A stretch of 64,000 nucleotides of DNA from Gimesia fumaroli. Its GTDB lineage: Bacteria > Planctomycetota > Planctomycetia > Planctomycetales > Planctomycetaceae. Under the pieces are notes generated by a model. The model was not told the origin of the DNA and made no database searches. It worked only from the letters and a program-made list of their open reading frames with translations. This document shows, piece by piece, positions 26,748-35,586 of the stretch. The DNA lies in NCBI RefSeq assembly GCF_007754425.1, contig NZ_CP037452.1, forward strand, positions 6,117,164-6,181,163, read 5' to 3'. Made by a program: the position numbers and the translations under genes. Within the stretch, counting starts at the first letter, position 1, and each line of letters opens with the position of its first letter.

Positions 26748-26863
26748 TGAGGTGGGAAGTGTACAAGCCCAGGGACGGGATGCCTCTGAAGACGGGGATT
26801 TCATACCTGTGATCGTTGAGATGACCTTGAAAGAGACTGGTCGATTTGTTGGGGCTCTTTTTC

Positions 26864-27151
26864 TTAGAAGGGCCATAACGGAACGATAAAATGTTTGATG
26901 AGTGCCGTGATGATAAAAACGAAACCGGTCAGAACCAGTGCATCTCCCGGCTTACTGCTGCGGAATCTGTAGGAGTAAAACCCGAGAAAGGTAAGAAAGA
27001 TCCCCCAGAGCAGTAATCGAAAAGTGAAATCGCCCCACTCCGGTACAAAGTAGCTTAAAATGAGAGGCACCGCAGAGAGAACGAGAAGAAAATAAAGATT
27101 ATCAAATAAGGCACTGAGCCCGCCTATAATATTGTTGAGTTTATTTTTCAT
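26864..27151 (-). CDS. Small membrane protein of unknown function
   Basis: 95 residues beginning MKNKLNNIIGGLSALFDNLY with three predicted transmembrane helices (FLLVLSAVPLILSYFV; FRLLLWGIFLTFLGFYS; ALVLTGFVFIITALIKHFIV). The frame is open further upstream to 27358, but that extension is basic, lacks a site and overlaps the zinc-ribbon gene on the other strand, so I set the start at 27151. Ribosome site weak. No family recognised. Confidence 0.55.
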   Translation of the reverse strand: MKNKLNNIIGGLSALFDNLYFLLVLSAVPLILSYFVPEWGDFTFRLLLWGIFLTFLGFYSYRFRSSKPGDALVLTGFVFIITALIKHFIVPLWPF

Positions 27152-27259
27152 GAACTTATCGTAAGAAGTTTGAATTCTGATTACCAACCAAATCAGAATC
27201 AGCGAAATTAACTGCTCACAAATTTTTAAGCAGCACTTTAAATAAACCGAAAGTATCCC

Positions 27260-27496
27260 ATGAACGCGATTCCTCAATGTCCTGATTGTGCGTGTGCGAT
27301 GGAAAAAGGATTTCAGCCGGACAATGCGTACTATCGTGCGGTCCAGTCTTTGTGGCATCCCGGCGAAGTGGAGCCGGAAACGTTCTTTGGGCTGAAGGTC
27401 AATCAGCAGAATCTCAAGTTGGACAAGTCGAAAATTCGGCCGGTCATTGCTTATCGCTGTCCCCAGTGTGGCCTGTTGCGGTCTTACGCGGAGTGA
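27260..27496 (+). CDS. Zinc-ribbon protein (DUF6487-like)
   Basis: 78 residues starting MNAIPQCPDCACAMEKGFQP. Two CxxC pairs (CPDC at residues 7-10 and CPQC near 68-71) frame a ~55-residue insert, as in short bacterial zinc-ribbon proteins of the DUF6487 kind. Probably binds one zinc ion; role unknown. The end RCPQCGLLRSYAE is typical. Stands alone. Confidence 0.7.
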   Translation: MNAIPQCPDCACAMEKGFQPDNAYYRAVQSLWHPGEVEPETFFGLKVNQQNLKLDKSKIRPVIAYRCPQCGLLRSYAE

Positions 27497-27566
27497 CAGA
27501 AAAAAGTGTCCAGAAGCCTAGACTTCCATTCCTGCCGTGGACAGAAAAAGGGGTTTGGAATCTTAG

Positions 27567-27596
27567 ATTATAGAGTCCAGCCCCCCTTTCTTGCCT
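27567..27596 (+). repeat. Dispersed short repeat, copy 4
   Basis: AGATTATAGAGTCCAGCCCC then CCTTTCTTGCC. The GAGTCCAG and C-run-TTTCTTG core match copies 1 and 2. Confidence 0.6.
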
Positions 27597-27696
27597 TCTA
27601 ATGAGTTTCAGTTGACACTGCACAATATCCTGATAACTTTAGATAGAAGTTCATTCTGTCTTTCAATAGTGATATTTTCAAATCACGGTCGTTCCC

Positions 27697-28149
27697 ATGT
27701 CAGAAGAATACCGAGTCGTCATTCCTGATGAGGTTTTCGCCGTCCTCGAATGGACCGAGGACGACCTGCCTGCGATTTGCGTTGTCAATCAATCGCTCGC
27801 CAACTTCGATCCCAAGATCGTGTTTGCGTGGCACCTTTCCATCATCGTGGATTGCGCCGAACTCGCTGACAACGGAATGCCCACACTCGACGAAAATGTC
27901 ATCCTCGACCAGATTGGTGATCACTTCGACGAAAACATCAAGGCCGATGGCAATGCACTTTTTCTCGCGCGAATCACATGGAATGGAACCCGCCAGTTCC
28001 TTTATCGTGTCTATGATCCCAAAGTTGTGAATGCGTTCTTGACGGACATCATTCAAAATGACAAGCACATCCGGCCGTTCGACTTCAGAATGGAACTCGA
28101 TAAGGATTGGGAATTCGCGAATTACTACCTGAAACACTGGGAAACATAA
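27697..28149 (+). CDS. DUF695 domain protein
   Basis: 150 residues, cytoplasmic, no signal. Matches the DUF695 pattern: an N-terminal strand-rich half (WTEDDLPAICVVNQSLANFD) and a C-terminal half with ITWNGTRQFLYRVYDPKVVN and the characteristic closing PFDFRMELDKDWEFANYYL. Members are small and often near immunity or toxin genes, but their biochemical role is not established. A dispersed palindromic repeat follows the stop, then a small lipoprotein gene. Confidence 0.75.
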   Translation: MSEEYRVVIPDEVFAVLEWTEDDLPAICVVNQSLANFDPKIVFAWHLSIIVDCAELADNGMPTLDENVILDQIGDHFDENIKADGNALFLARITWNGTRQFLYRVYDPKVVNAFLTDIIQNDKHIRPFDFRMELDKDWEFANYYLKHWET

Positions 28150-28159
28150 CCATTGCCTG

Positions 28160-28214
28160 AACTCAAATCAAAACTTCAGACAGATTAAGGGGACAGGAGT
28201 TTTTGATTTGAGTT
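28160..28214. repeat. Palindromic repeat element related to the dispersed repeat
   Basis: Left arm AACTCAAATCAAAACTT (28160-28176) and right arm AGTTTTTGATTTGAGTT (28198-28214) are inverted, with 14 bases of uninterrupted complementarity. The 21-base centre contains AAGGGGACAGG, the reverse complement of the C-rich core in the other copies. Looks like a REP-type hairpin unit. Confidence 0.7.
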
Positions 28215-28231
28215 AGCCGAAAGAACCAACA

Positions 28232-28666
28232 ATGAACGCGCGCCAAATTCTGATTGTGTTTGCGACAGGGCTTTTGGTTTCATGCGCTAGAGAGGACGGA
28301 GATGTCCCGCGCGAACCAGAGAAAGCGGCAGAAACCGCTGCTCAACCAACTGTAACCAAAACTGCTGAAGGAATTCTGGAGTACTACCCTCAGGATGTGA
28401 AGAGCGTAGAGGCGTGGCTGGGGCATGAATTCATGGTTGGTGAAACACCGATCCGACCAACCGAGGCCGTCCCAGCGGAAACATTAAGAAAAATGGTAGG
28501 ACGAACGGTGAAAATTGAAGGTGTATGGAACTCCGGGCAGAAGTGGAAGCAACCACCGCCAACCGACGACGAAGCATATTTGCAGAATCCAACATTTCCT
28601 GAAGGTGAGATTGTGATCCGGGGGGCGGGTATCGAAGCGGCATCGGTATTGGATGTCGATCAATGA
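28232..28666 (+). CDS. Small lipoprotein of unknown function
   Basis: 144 residues. The N-terminus MNARQILIVFATGLLVSC is a lipoprotein signal with lipobox LVSC followed by AREDGD. A Pro/Glu/Ala-rich linker leads to a domain with WLGHEFMVGETPIRPTEAVP and LRKMVGRTVKIEGVWNSGQK. Probably anchored outside the cytoplasm. No family recognised. It sits after the DUF695 gene and the palindromic repeat. Confidence 0.65.
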   Translation: MNARQILIVFATGLLVSCAREDGDVPREPEKAAETAAQPTVTKTAEGILEYYPQDVKSVEAWLGHEFMVGETPIRPTEAVPAETLRKMVGRTVKIEGVWNSGQKWKQPPPTDDEAYLQNPTFPEGEIVIRGAGIEAASVLDVDQ

Positions 28667-28960
28667 AACAAGGGAACTGCACCCAAAAGGGCTCACAGAA
28701 AGATAAAGGTGCCCCAATACTTTGATTTCCATTCCTGCCGACATTTCGTTGCACCACTGCTGGATGTTCATCTGAAGTACTGCCGGTGATATCTGGTAGG
28801 ATTTGTTTGCTGGATCCGATCACTGTTGGCAAGCCAACAGTTCCACCGAACGCTCATAGTAGTGCGGTGGTTCTGGTTCCATTTCAGCAGCGATTTCGAA
28901 TTGTGATTCGCCAGGCGGGCGGTCACATGGTTACCGCACCTACGCCAGATGGAGAAATTT

Positions 28961-29338
28961 ATGATTTGGTTTTGTTTGTTGCTCTGTTGGTTTCCTACTT
29001 GGTGCGCTCAGTTCGGATGTGCATTCGATCTTACCCATGGATGGAATGAAAATAGAAACTTTGCGATGCACATCATCTTCAGGGGCGTGGATGCGTCAAG
29101 CGGGAGTCGCTTCTTTTTCCTGCAAACGACACGCGATCAACTGGAAAGTCTTTGTGAAGCCCCAAGAAAGTGGCGTGATGCGGTGCGATGTCGTTTGATA
29201 ATTGAGGTGCATGGGAGCAGGCGTTTTGAAAATCGTGCTGAAACGAGCGGGTTTTATGGTGCTGATTTTCGCAGTCGTACAGGAATCTTAACTGAACTCG
29301 TAGTGCTCACTCGCGCGCCCGACGTTATCTCCGCATGA
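28961..29338 (+). CDS. Possible secreted protein of unknown function
   Basis: The ATG at 28961 has GGAG 6 bases upstream and gives MIWFCLLLCWFPTWCAQFGC, a signal-peptide-like start. The rest (WNENRNFAMHIIFRGVDASS; RDQLESLCEAPRKWRDAVRC) reads like a beta-rich domain with several cysteines, ~125 residues in total. No family recognised and the codon pattern is not decisive. Confidence 0.4.
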   Translation: MIWFCLLLCWFPTWCAQFGCAFDLTHGWNENRNFAMHIIFRGVDASSGSRFFFLQTTRDQLESLCEAPRKWRDAVRCRLIIEVHGSRRFENRAETSGFYGADFRSRTGILTELVVLTRAPDVISA

Positions 29339-29554
29339 TCATGCCGATGCGCGGGTTGCCGTCAAGATAAATTTCTTCAGCAGGAGGTTGTGGATGTTCA
29401 GATATGAAGCTGGTGAGCTGGTTCAGTAAACAGCACAAGCGATCGCGTAATGAGTAGCTGCCCGATCCAGACATCGAACCTGGAACTTACGGATGGAGAG
29501 TCAGTTATTCTGCCAAAGAGCTACAAGGGTGGAAAGAAAAGAGGCAAGAAAAAG

Positions 29555-29627
29555 AGCCGCCGAGGAGAGTCGAACTCCTGACCTACGCATTACGAATGCG
29601 TCGCTCTGCCAACTGAGCTACGGCGGC
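29555..29627 (-). tRNA. tRNA-Thr (anticodon CGU)
   Basis: On the minus strand: acceptor GCCGCCG/CGGCGGC, D arm GCTC/GAGC, anticodon stem ACGCA/TGCGT with loop TTCGTAA (anticodon CGT), T arm AGGAG TTCGACT CTCCT, discriminator T. CCA is not encoded. Confidence 0.95.
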
Positions 29628-30006
29628 GTGTTCCCGGTTGATATCAAGATAGATTCATCAGCGGCGACTTTGGTTCGCCTGGGGGGAAACGATTTGAGGG
29701 GGCTCGCTGAAAAACATTTGAGGCCCGCTCTGGCGGTAGCATACCCCCTTTTTTCGGTTTTCGAAAGGATTCAGCCCCCATTTCATCGCTGAAAAATGGA
29801 TTTCCCGGCCGGAATAGACAGCGGAAACAGCAGGATCAATTCACGCTGATCTCATGAAAACAGCGGGGGTATCAACTGTGACGATTCTGCTGGATCCCGG
29901 CCCGGTCTTCAGATCGAGCGGCGTTTATGCTTGCTGAATGGGCGGCGGTTAGCCACAATCGAAGGAGATCATTTCCCGCCTTGAACTTCCAGCCGGAGAC
30001 ATTCCC
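29628..30006. other. Gap between tRNA-Thr and the CocE-type gene
   Basis: 379 bases. It holds the promoter of tRNA-Thr (read leftward) and the leader of the next plus-strand gene. No coding frame or other RNA recognised. Confidence 0.4.
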
Positions 30007-31677
30007 ATGCGAAAACTGGCCAATGCCTGCCTGATGATGATGTTACTGCTTCTCTTCACCCCTGTCCTTTCGGCGCAGGAAGCCCCGCCACTCGAATTTG
30101 AGAAAGGGGTCAACGAAAAACATGTAATGATCCCGATGCGGGATGGCGTCAAGCTATCGGCTTATCTTTATTATCCCAAAGGTAAAGGCCCCTGGCCGGT
30201 GTTGATGGAACAGCGGTACGCCAGTCTGCGGAGCACCGGGGCACGGCGTGCGTTTGCTGAGATGGCGGGCCACGATTATGTCGTGTGCGCGGTGAACTTT
30301 CGCGGTTCTCAGAAGTCTGAAGGGACCTGGGTGGGCTATCGCGATCTGCAGTGGGGCGAGAAACGGGATGGCTACGACGTCGTTGAATGGCTGGCGAAAC
30401 AGCCTTGGTCGACCGGAAAGATTGGAACGTTTGGCAGTTCTCAGGGGGGCTATGCTCAGAACTATCTGGCCGTCACTCAGCCACCACATCTGGTCTGCCA
30501 GTTTATGATTGATACAGGACTGAGTCTCTACCACGAAGGTTACTTCATCGGCGGGGCCGCGAAGCCGAATCGGTTCAAGGGTATGGACCGTGTCTGCCGC
30601 GTTGCTGCTCATAACCGGGCGTTGATGAAAGAATGGTTTTCGCACCCTGACTATGATGAGTACTGGAAAGACGAAGACTGCACGCTGCATTTCGATAAAA
30701 TGAACGTCCCCTGTTTCACAGTGGGCAGCTGGTACGATTACATGTGCGTTGGCTCGATTCAAAGTTACATCGGTCGCCAGCACAAAGGGGGACCGAATTC
30801 GCGCGGTCAGCAGAAACTGTATATCGGCCCCTGGTTGCACGGGCGTACGAACAAAGGGAACAAAGTCGCCGAGATGCTGTATCCGAAAAATGCGAGTTTT
30901 GATGTGGTGGCGGAGATGATCCGCTGGTTTGATCATTATCTGAAAGGGGTGGAGAACGGCATCACAAAAGATCCCAACGTGCGGTACTACGTGATGGGTG
31001 CGGTGGGTGAGCCCAGTGCACCCGGAAATTTCTGGCGGTCGGCAGATGACTGGCCGATCCCGGTTACAGAAACACCTTACTACCTGCAGCCCGGTGGTAA
31101 ATTATCGACCAAGAAACCGACTGCCGGTGATTCCTTTACCCAGTTGATCGCCGACCCGCTGAACCCGGCGAAGATTGAAGGACGTGGTTTCCCTGGTGCA
31201 CGTGATGCACGAGTAGTGGAACAGCAGGAAAACGTGCTGACCTTCACAACGGATACACTGGAAGAAGCGGTCGAGTGGACCGGCAATGTGAAAGCGGAAC
31301 TTTTGGTCTCTTCCTCTGCGAAAGATACCGATTTTATTGTGCGTGTGACCGATGTGTACCCGGATGGCCGTTCGATTCTGATCATCGATATGATCCGCCG
31401 TGCCCGCTATCGGGATGGCTTTGAACAACAGAAACTGATGGAGCCGGGCCACGTTTACAAAGTAGGTTTTAATATTGGCTGGTTGAGCCAGATCTTTAAC
31501 AAAGGCCACAAAATCCGAGTAACAGTTGCTTCGACCGGCGCACCGTTTTATGAGCCGAACCCGAATACCGGAGAGCCAATCACGATTGAATTTCCGGAAA
31601 AAGTGGTTGTGGCGAAGAACAAAATTCATCATAGTCCAAAGCAGGCTTCCCGTATTCTCGCACCGGTCAATCCCTAA
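30007..31677 (+). CDS. Secreted CocE/NonD-type alpha/beta hydrolase
   Basis: 556 residues; GGAG 9 bases before the ATG. Signal peptide at the N-terminus (CLMMMLLLLFTPVLSAQ). The alpha/beta hydrolase domain carries the nucleophile elbow GTFGSSQGGY near residue 145 and the oxyanion/strand signature VNFRGSQKSEGTW. The C-terminal half is the jelly-roll domain of the X-Pro dipeptidyl-peptidase/CocE family (LTFTTDTLEEAVEWTGNVKA; VRVTDVYPDGRSILI). Members cleave esters or proline-containing peptides; substrate here unknown. It lies 62 bases upstream of a NIPSNAP gene in the same direction. Confidence 0.88.
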   Translation: MRKLANACLMMMLLLLFTPVLSAQEAPPLEFEKGVNEKHVMIPMRDGVKLSAYLYYPKGKGPWPVLMEQRYASLRSTGARRAFAEMAGHDYVVCAVNFRGSQKSEGTWVGYRDLQWGEKRDGYDVVEWLAKQPWSTGKIGTFGSSQGGYAQNYLAVTQPPHLVCQFMIDTGLSLYHEGYFIGGAAKPNRFKGMDRVCRVAAHNRALMKEWFSHPDYDEYWKDEDCTLHFDKMNVPCFTVGSWYDYMCVGSIQSYIGRQHKGGPNSRGQQKLYIGPWLHGRTNKGNKVAEMLYPKNASFDVVAEMIRWFDHYLKGVENGITKDPNVRYYVMGAVGEPSAPGNFWRSADDWPIPVTETPYYLQPGGKLSTKKPTAGDSFTQLIADPLNPAKIEGRGFPGARDARVVEQQENVLTFTTDTLEEAVEWTGNVKAELLVSSSAKDTDFIVRVTDVYPDGRSILIIDMIRRARYRDGFEQQKLMEPGHVYKVGFNIGWLSQIFNKGHKIRVTVASTGAPFYEPNPNTGEPITIEFPEKVVVAKNKIHHSPKQASRILAPVNP

Positions 31678-31739
31678 CCGGTCACTTTCATGCAGGAAGA
31701 AAACACATATATTCAACTGAGTTCGAAACGAGGAACATC

Positions 31740-32558
31740 ATGACACAGCATACAACAGATCGAAGACAGTTTTTGGCAGGCAGCGTGGCAGCAGCCGTCG
31801 CACTCGGCTTGGGACAGAAGGCTCACTCTGCGGCTCCTAAGCAGAAGCAGGAATTTTATGAACTGCGCACGTATCGGATTCACGATACCGCCAACCAGAA
31901 GCTCGTGAGCGATTATCTGAAGAATGCCTTATTGCCGGCATTGAAACGGCAGGGCATCGACCGCGTTGGCGTCTTTAAGCTGTCGGAGAGTAACCGCCAG
32001 GAAAAAGATCCTAAAAACGATCATTCGTTATATGTGCTGATACCTTTTAAATCCCTGGAACAGTTTTCTGCTGTGAATGATCTGCTGGAAAAAGACGAGG
32101 CGTATCATCAAGCAGCGGAGGCATTTTTTGCCCTGCCGAACAAATCGGCTGCGTACAGTCGGATTGAAAGTCGTTTGATGAAAGCCTTCAGTGGCATGCC
32201 GGTCCTCGAAACGCCGGAAGGGGATGAGCCCCATCTGTTTGAGCTGCGAACATATGAGAGCAGTAATGCCCATCTGGCCCGTCTAAAAGTGGACATGTTC
32301 AATTCCGGCGAAATTGACATTATGAAGGAGGTCAAACTGGGGCCGGTTTTCTTCGGGGAAATGCTGATTGGCGACGACGTGCCGAACTTGACCTATATGC
32401 TCTCAGGCCCCAATCGTGAAGTCCATGACGAGCACTGGCAGGGATTCATCAAGCATCCCGAGTGGGACCGGATGAAGAAGATGGAGAAATATAAGGGAAC
32501 CGTTTCAAAGATCACCAAGTGGTACCTGGAGCCTTTGCCTTACTCCGAGATTCAATAG
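31740..32558 (+). CDS. NIPSNAP-family protein with twin-arginine-like signal
   Basis: 272 residues; GAGG ribosome site before the ATG. The leader TDRRQFLAGSVAAAVALGLG is a twin-arginine-type signal, so export is expected. Two ferredoxin-like NIPSNAP domains follow: FYELRTYRIHDTANQKLVSD and a second around HLFELRTYESSNAHLARLKV, ending WQGFIKHPEWDRMKKM. The NIPSNAP fold is a dimeric alpha/beta barrel relative; function in planctomycetes is unclear. Likely co-transcribed with the CocE-type hydrolase. Confidence 0.85.
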   Translation: MTQHTTDRRQFLAGSVAAAVALGLGQKAHSAAPKQKQEFYELRTYRIHDTANQKLVSDYLKNALLPALKRQGIDRVGVFKLSESNRQEKDPKNDHSLYVLIPFKSLEQFSAVNDLLEKDEAYHQAAEAFFALPNKSAAYSRIESRLMKAFSGMPVLETPEGDEPHLFELRTYESSNAHLARLKVDMFNSGEIDIMKEVKLGPVFFGEMLIGDDVPNLTYMLSGPNREVHDEHWQGFIKHPEWDRMKKMEKYKGTVSKITKWYLEPLPYSEIQ

Positions 32559-32953
32559 TGGAATCAGGTGATTGGATGTGAGGTTGGCTCTCATAAACCA
32601 ACTGACATTCTTAGTGATCCCCTCGGAATAACTGAACTTCCCGGAAAATCCGGATCTGCAGGGATACTCTACATTTAAGCTGGGCAATTTATCATAAGTT
32701 GTTTTTTTTCAACGGGATATGTACCTTGCATGGTGACAATTACGGGAAACAGTTGTTAAAGGCTAGTGGCGGAGGGCTGTCGAATCTGCCGGGAAACGGG
32801 AAATATCCTGAATCGACGTTAGATTCTGATAGGCGTTCCGTCTATTCTAGTGCATGTGAGTTAGACGAGTGTTGTTAAGCTGGTAAATGAAGCAAAGCCA
32901 TTAACACTCTCCAATAGACTTAGATTTCCCTCTTCTAGCGTATTGGAATTTGC
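32559..32953. other. Gap upstream of the ECF sigma factor
   Basis: 395 bases without a supported gene. I could not identify a convincing promoter or operator by eye. An autoregulatory ECF promoter would be expected here. Confidence 0.4.
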
Positions 32954-33484
32954 ATGCCTGATAAGCAGGCCAAACTGTGGTCGGCAGAAATAGAGGCGGT
33001 ATATTTGCGTGAAGGCCGAGAAATTTGGGCATTACTATATGCTCAATGCTCAGACGCGGATCGTGCATATGACGCGTTGCAGGAAGCGTTCGTACGTTTA
33101 CAATCTCAAGAAGTCAAGTCAATTCGAAATATCCGGGCCTGGGTTTTGACTGTTGCTCAAAACTGGTTGCGTGATTATGCCCGACGGCAAAATCATGCAG
33201 CAAGGCCTGCAGATTTTTTGGATAATATTGTAGGTAAACCTTCAGATCCGTCAGAAGATCTGGAAAAAGAAGAGAGAAACAGCCGAATCCGGCAATCACT
33301 TCAACAACTTCGAGCCGAGGATCGTGAGGTTCTCGTACTTCGATATGCACTAGGATGGTCATCGAAACGAATGTCAATTGCGTTGAATACATCAACATCA
33401 GCGATTGACATGCGGCTTTCTCGTGCGAGAAAGCGGCTTTGTGAAGAGTTGGAAAAAGTGGGGATAGATCATGAAACCGTATGA
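32954..33484 (+). CDS. ECF-type RNA polymerase sigma factor
   Basis: 176 residues. Sigma region 2 lies about 20-85 (ALLYAQCSDADRAYDALQEA and RAWVLTVAQNWLRDYARRQN) and region 4 about 115-170 (LRAEDREVLVLRYALGWSSK, then LNTSTSAIDMRLSRARKRL). There is no region 1.1 or 3, as in extracytoplasmic-function sigma factors. It directs RNA polymerase to a small regulon in response to a membrane or envelope signal. It overlaps the next gene, a single-span membrane protein, by 14 bases, the usual arrangement with an anti-sigma factor. Confidence 0.9.
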   Translation: MPDKQAKLWSAEIEAVYLREGREIWALLYAQCSDADRAYDALQEAFVRLQSQEVKSIRNIRAWVLTVAQNWLRDYARRQNHAARPADFLDNIVGKPSDPSEDLEKEERNSRIRQSLQQLRAEDREVLVLRYALGWSSKRMSIALNTSTSAIDMRLSRARKRLCEELEKVGIDHETV

Positions 33485-34136
33485 CACTTCAGGAATGCTC
33501 GAGAATGACGATGAGCTGGAGAGTGTTCTGCGCGAATATTTCCAAAAGGAAATGCCTCTCGAACTGCAGGAGCTTCCCGAGATTTCTGATGAAGAGTTTG
33601 AAGAACGATTTTCGCAGAAAATACATTTGGGAAACGGGGTTCCCGTTCGAAATGAGCACCAACGCCACGGGCAGTTCAAGCTGAGTTATCTAATCACCGC
33701 GGTTTGCGCCTGCGTGATTGTGGGAGTGGTTGCGTTGACCCAATTTCAACCGGCGCCTCAGGCTCCTGTTGTGAACAATGAAACGCCGACTGAGCCAGTA
33801 CCGGCTCGGCCCTCAGAGCTACAACATACTCCTCAAGAAACAAAGCCCATTGAATCAGATGCCTTGGCCGTGGTTGATCATGGCAGTACACCAATTGAGT
33901 TGACCCCCGAAGTCGATAAAACCGTACAAAACTCAATTGATATTACACTATACAACACGGAATCTGGCCCTGTTGAACAACGAACAGAACGTTCCTGGAC
34001 GAACTATACTGTTCAAAATCCGGAAACGGGGGCCAATGTGAAGATGTCAATGCCCGAATTAACGATTGATTTTATTCCCGTCAATAAGTCTGGCCTTTCC
34101 TTGATCAAGGAAGAGTCGGACAGGAATGGTCAATAG
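33471..34136 (+). CDS. Membrane protein, putative anti-sigma factor
   Basis: 221 residues with one transmembrane helix (YLITAVCACVIVGVVALTQF, about residues 75-94). The N-terminal ~70 residues are acidic and cytoplasmic and could bind the sigma factor. The C-terminal part is extracytoplasmic, proline/glutamate-rich and probably flexible. No zinc-binding anti-sigma (ZAS) motif HxxxCxxC is present, so the role rests on context: it starts inside the sigma gene. Confidence 0.65.
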   Translation: MKPYDTSGMLENDDELESVLREYFQKEMPLELQELPEISDEEFEERFSQKIHLGNGVPVRNEHQRHGQFKLSYLITAVCACVIVGVVALTQFQPAPQAPVVNNETPTEPVPARPSELQHTPQETKPIESDALAVVDHGSTPIELTPEVDKTVQNSIDITLYNTESGPVEQRTERSWTNYTVQNPETGANVKMSMPELTIDFIPVNKSGLSLIKEESDRNGQ

Positions 34137-34289
34137 CGTTAATTCATTGCGGAAAACATAAAGTGATCAGTTAGCGGATAAGCAGGAATTCTAATACGGG
34201 CCACAAAGAAGAGACTTTCAAGTCAGAATTTGATTGTAAATTCTGGTGCGGTTTTGTGCTCTTTTTTGAAACATTTCCAAGGCAGAATA

Positions 34290-35495
34290 ATGAAGAAGTA
34301 TCAATGGTTCTTTTTCAGTGGGATCGTTTTCTCTCTACTCGCAGCACAACAGTTGTTGGCTGATGAGACGCCTCTAAAGGCAGAGAGACCCGGTCAGGCT
34401 GAAACAAAACAAAAGCGCGTTGCCGCTCAACCCAATCAGATGCGTCCCGCTAATGGTACGAATGCGAACGCAGTCAAAGGGAAGTTCCGTATCACCAGCC
34501 ACCCGACGGGAGAAGCAGAGGAACGCAACTTTGTTGGCATTGTGACTGAACCAATTCCCGCCGCACTTGCTGCCCAGTTGAATTCCATGATGAAGGCCGG
34601 TCAGGGTGTGGGAGTGAAACTGGTTTTACCTGACTCCCCTGCTCAACAGGCAGGAATCAAAATCTTTGATGTTCTAACCACCTTCAACGGTAAAGCCATC
34701 ACATCCTCAGATGCGTTACGTAAATTTGTCATGGATTCCCCCAAAGGGAGTAAGATAAAACTGGGGGTCATTCGTGCCTCTCAGCACCAGCTGATCGAAG
34801 TCACTCTCACAGAAAAACTATTTCGTTTTCATAAATTTTCGGTCAGTCCCGTTGGCCAAAACTCCGCGCAGGCATCGAACCCCCAAAAGAAAATACCTTC
34901 CCAACCCAAGCCTAAGCAGGAAGGTCCGATTGCCACCCGATCGACCGATTCAGACCCATTGGGACGGAAACTTCCTCTGGGTTTTAGTCATCTCCCGGTT
35001 ACCTCAACTCAAAACCTTTCCTTATTATATATCGGCAACCTGAAGAAGGGGTATTCTGTTGAAGTCAGTTACCAGGATGTCAACGACACGCTTCAGACGC
35101 AGAAATTCAAAGGGAACCTGAAAGAGATCCGCAATCAGGTTGTTGATATGCCCGATCATGTGCAGATGATGATTAACGAGCGTTTGAGAGAGCTGAAATT
35201 GGCGCTGCAGGGTAATCCCCCGTTTCGCTTCCAGATGAAAGGACATTTGCAGGGTAACGCCCGCTTTATTCGGGTCTTCTTGAGCCGGGGAACGAAAGAT
35301 AAATCAGTACGAATGGTCGAGCTTGATCATCATCTTGGAAATCGGCCGGCATTGAATGTGAATCAGATTCTTGGAAATCAGGTGTTCACCCAGGAACTCA
35401 ATCAGCTTAACCCGACGATTCAGCAACAGATTAAGGTGACGTTACAGAGAGTCCGCATACCAACGGCTCAAGTGCGTGTTGATAACCCGATTTAA
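34290..35495 (+). CDS. Secreted PDZ-domain protein
   Basis: I chose the ATG at 34290 with GGCAG upstream; it gives a signal peptide, MKKYQWFFFSGIVFSLLAAQ. The 401-residue product has one PDZ domain (about 70-165: VKLVLPDSPAQQAGIKIFDV, LTTFNGKAITSSDALRKFV) like those of DegP/HtrA, but no protease domain. A linker (KKIPSQPKPKQEG) and a ~250-residue C-terminal region without recognised family follow. It comes after the sigma/anti-sigma pair (154-base gap), so it may be a sensor or chaperone for the same envelope response. Confidence 0.75.
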   Translation: MKKYQWFFFSGIVFSLLAAQQLLADETPLKAERPGQAETKQKRVAAQPNQMRPANGTNANAVKGKFRITSHPTGEAEERNFVGIVTEPIPAALAAQLNSMMKAGQGVGVKLVLPDSPAQQAGIKIFDVLTTFNGKAITSSDALRKFVMDSPKGSKIKLGVIRASQHQLIEVTLTEKLFRFHKFSVSPVGQNSAQASNPQKKIPSQPKPKQEGPIATRSTDSDPLGRKLPLGFSHLPVTSTQNLSLLYIGNLKKGYSVEVSYQDVNDTLQTQKFKGNLKEIRNQVVDMPDHVQMMINERLRELKLALQGNPPFRFQMKGHLQGNARFIRVFLSRGTKDKSVRMVELDHHLGNRPALNVNQILGNQVFTQELNQLNPTIQQQIKVTLQRVRIPTAQVRVDNPI

Positions 35496-35524
35496 TCATG
35501 GCACTGAAAACCCAATCACTTCTG

Positions 35525-35560
35525 AAGCAGCTATTTCTCAAACGGAAATAGCTGCTTTTT
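35525..35560. terminator. Bidirectional terminator between PDZ gene and ppa
   Basis: A 13-bp perfect stem AAGCAGCTATTTC / GAAATAGCTGCTT with a 7-base loop and TTTTT on the plus side; the A residues on the left arm can serve the minus-strand gene. Confidence 0.9.
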
Positions 35561-35586
35561 GCTTTCCGGCAAAACGCAGGCAGATC

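Noticed and set aside
27152..27358. N-terminal extension of the small membrane protein gene
   Set aside because: Basic, no ribosome site, and opposite a better-supported zinc-ribbon gene.
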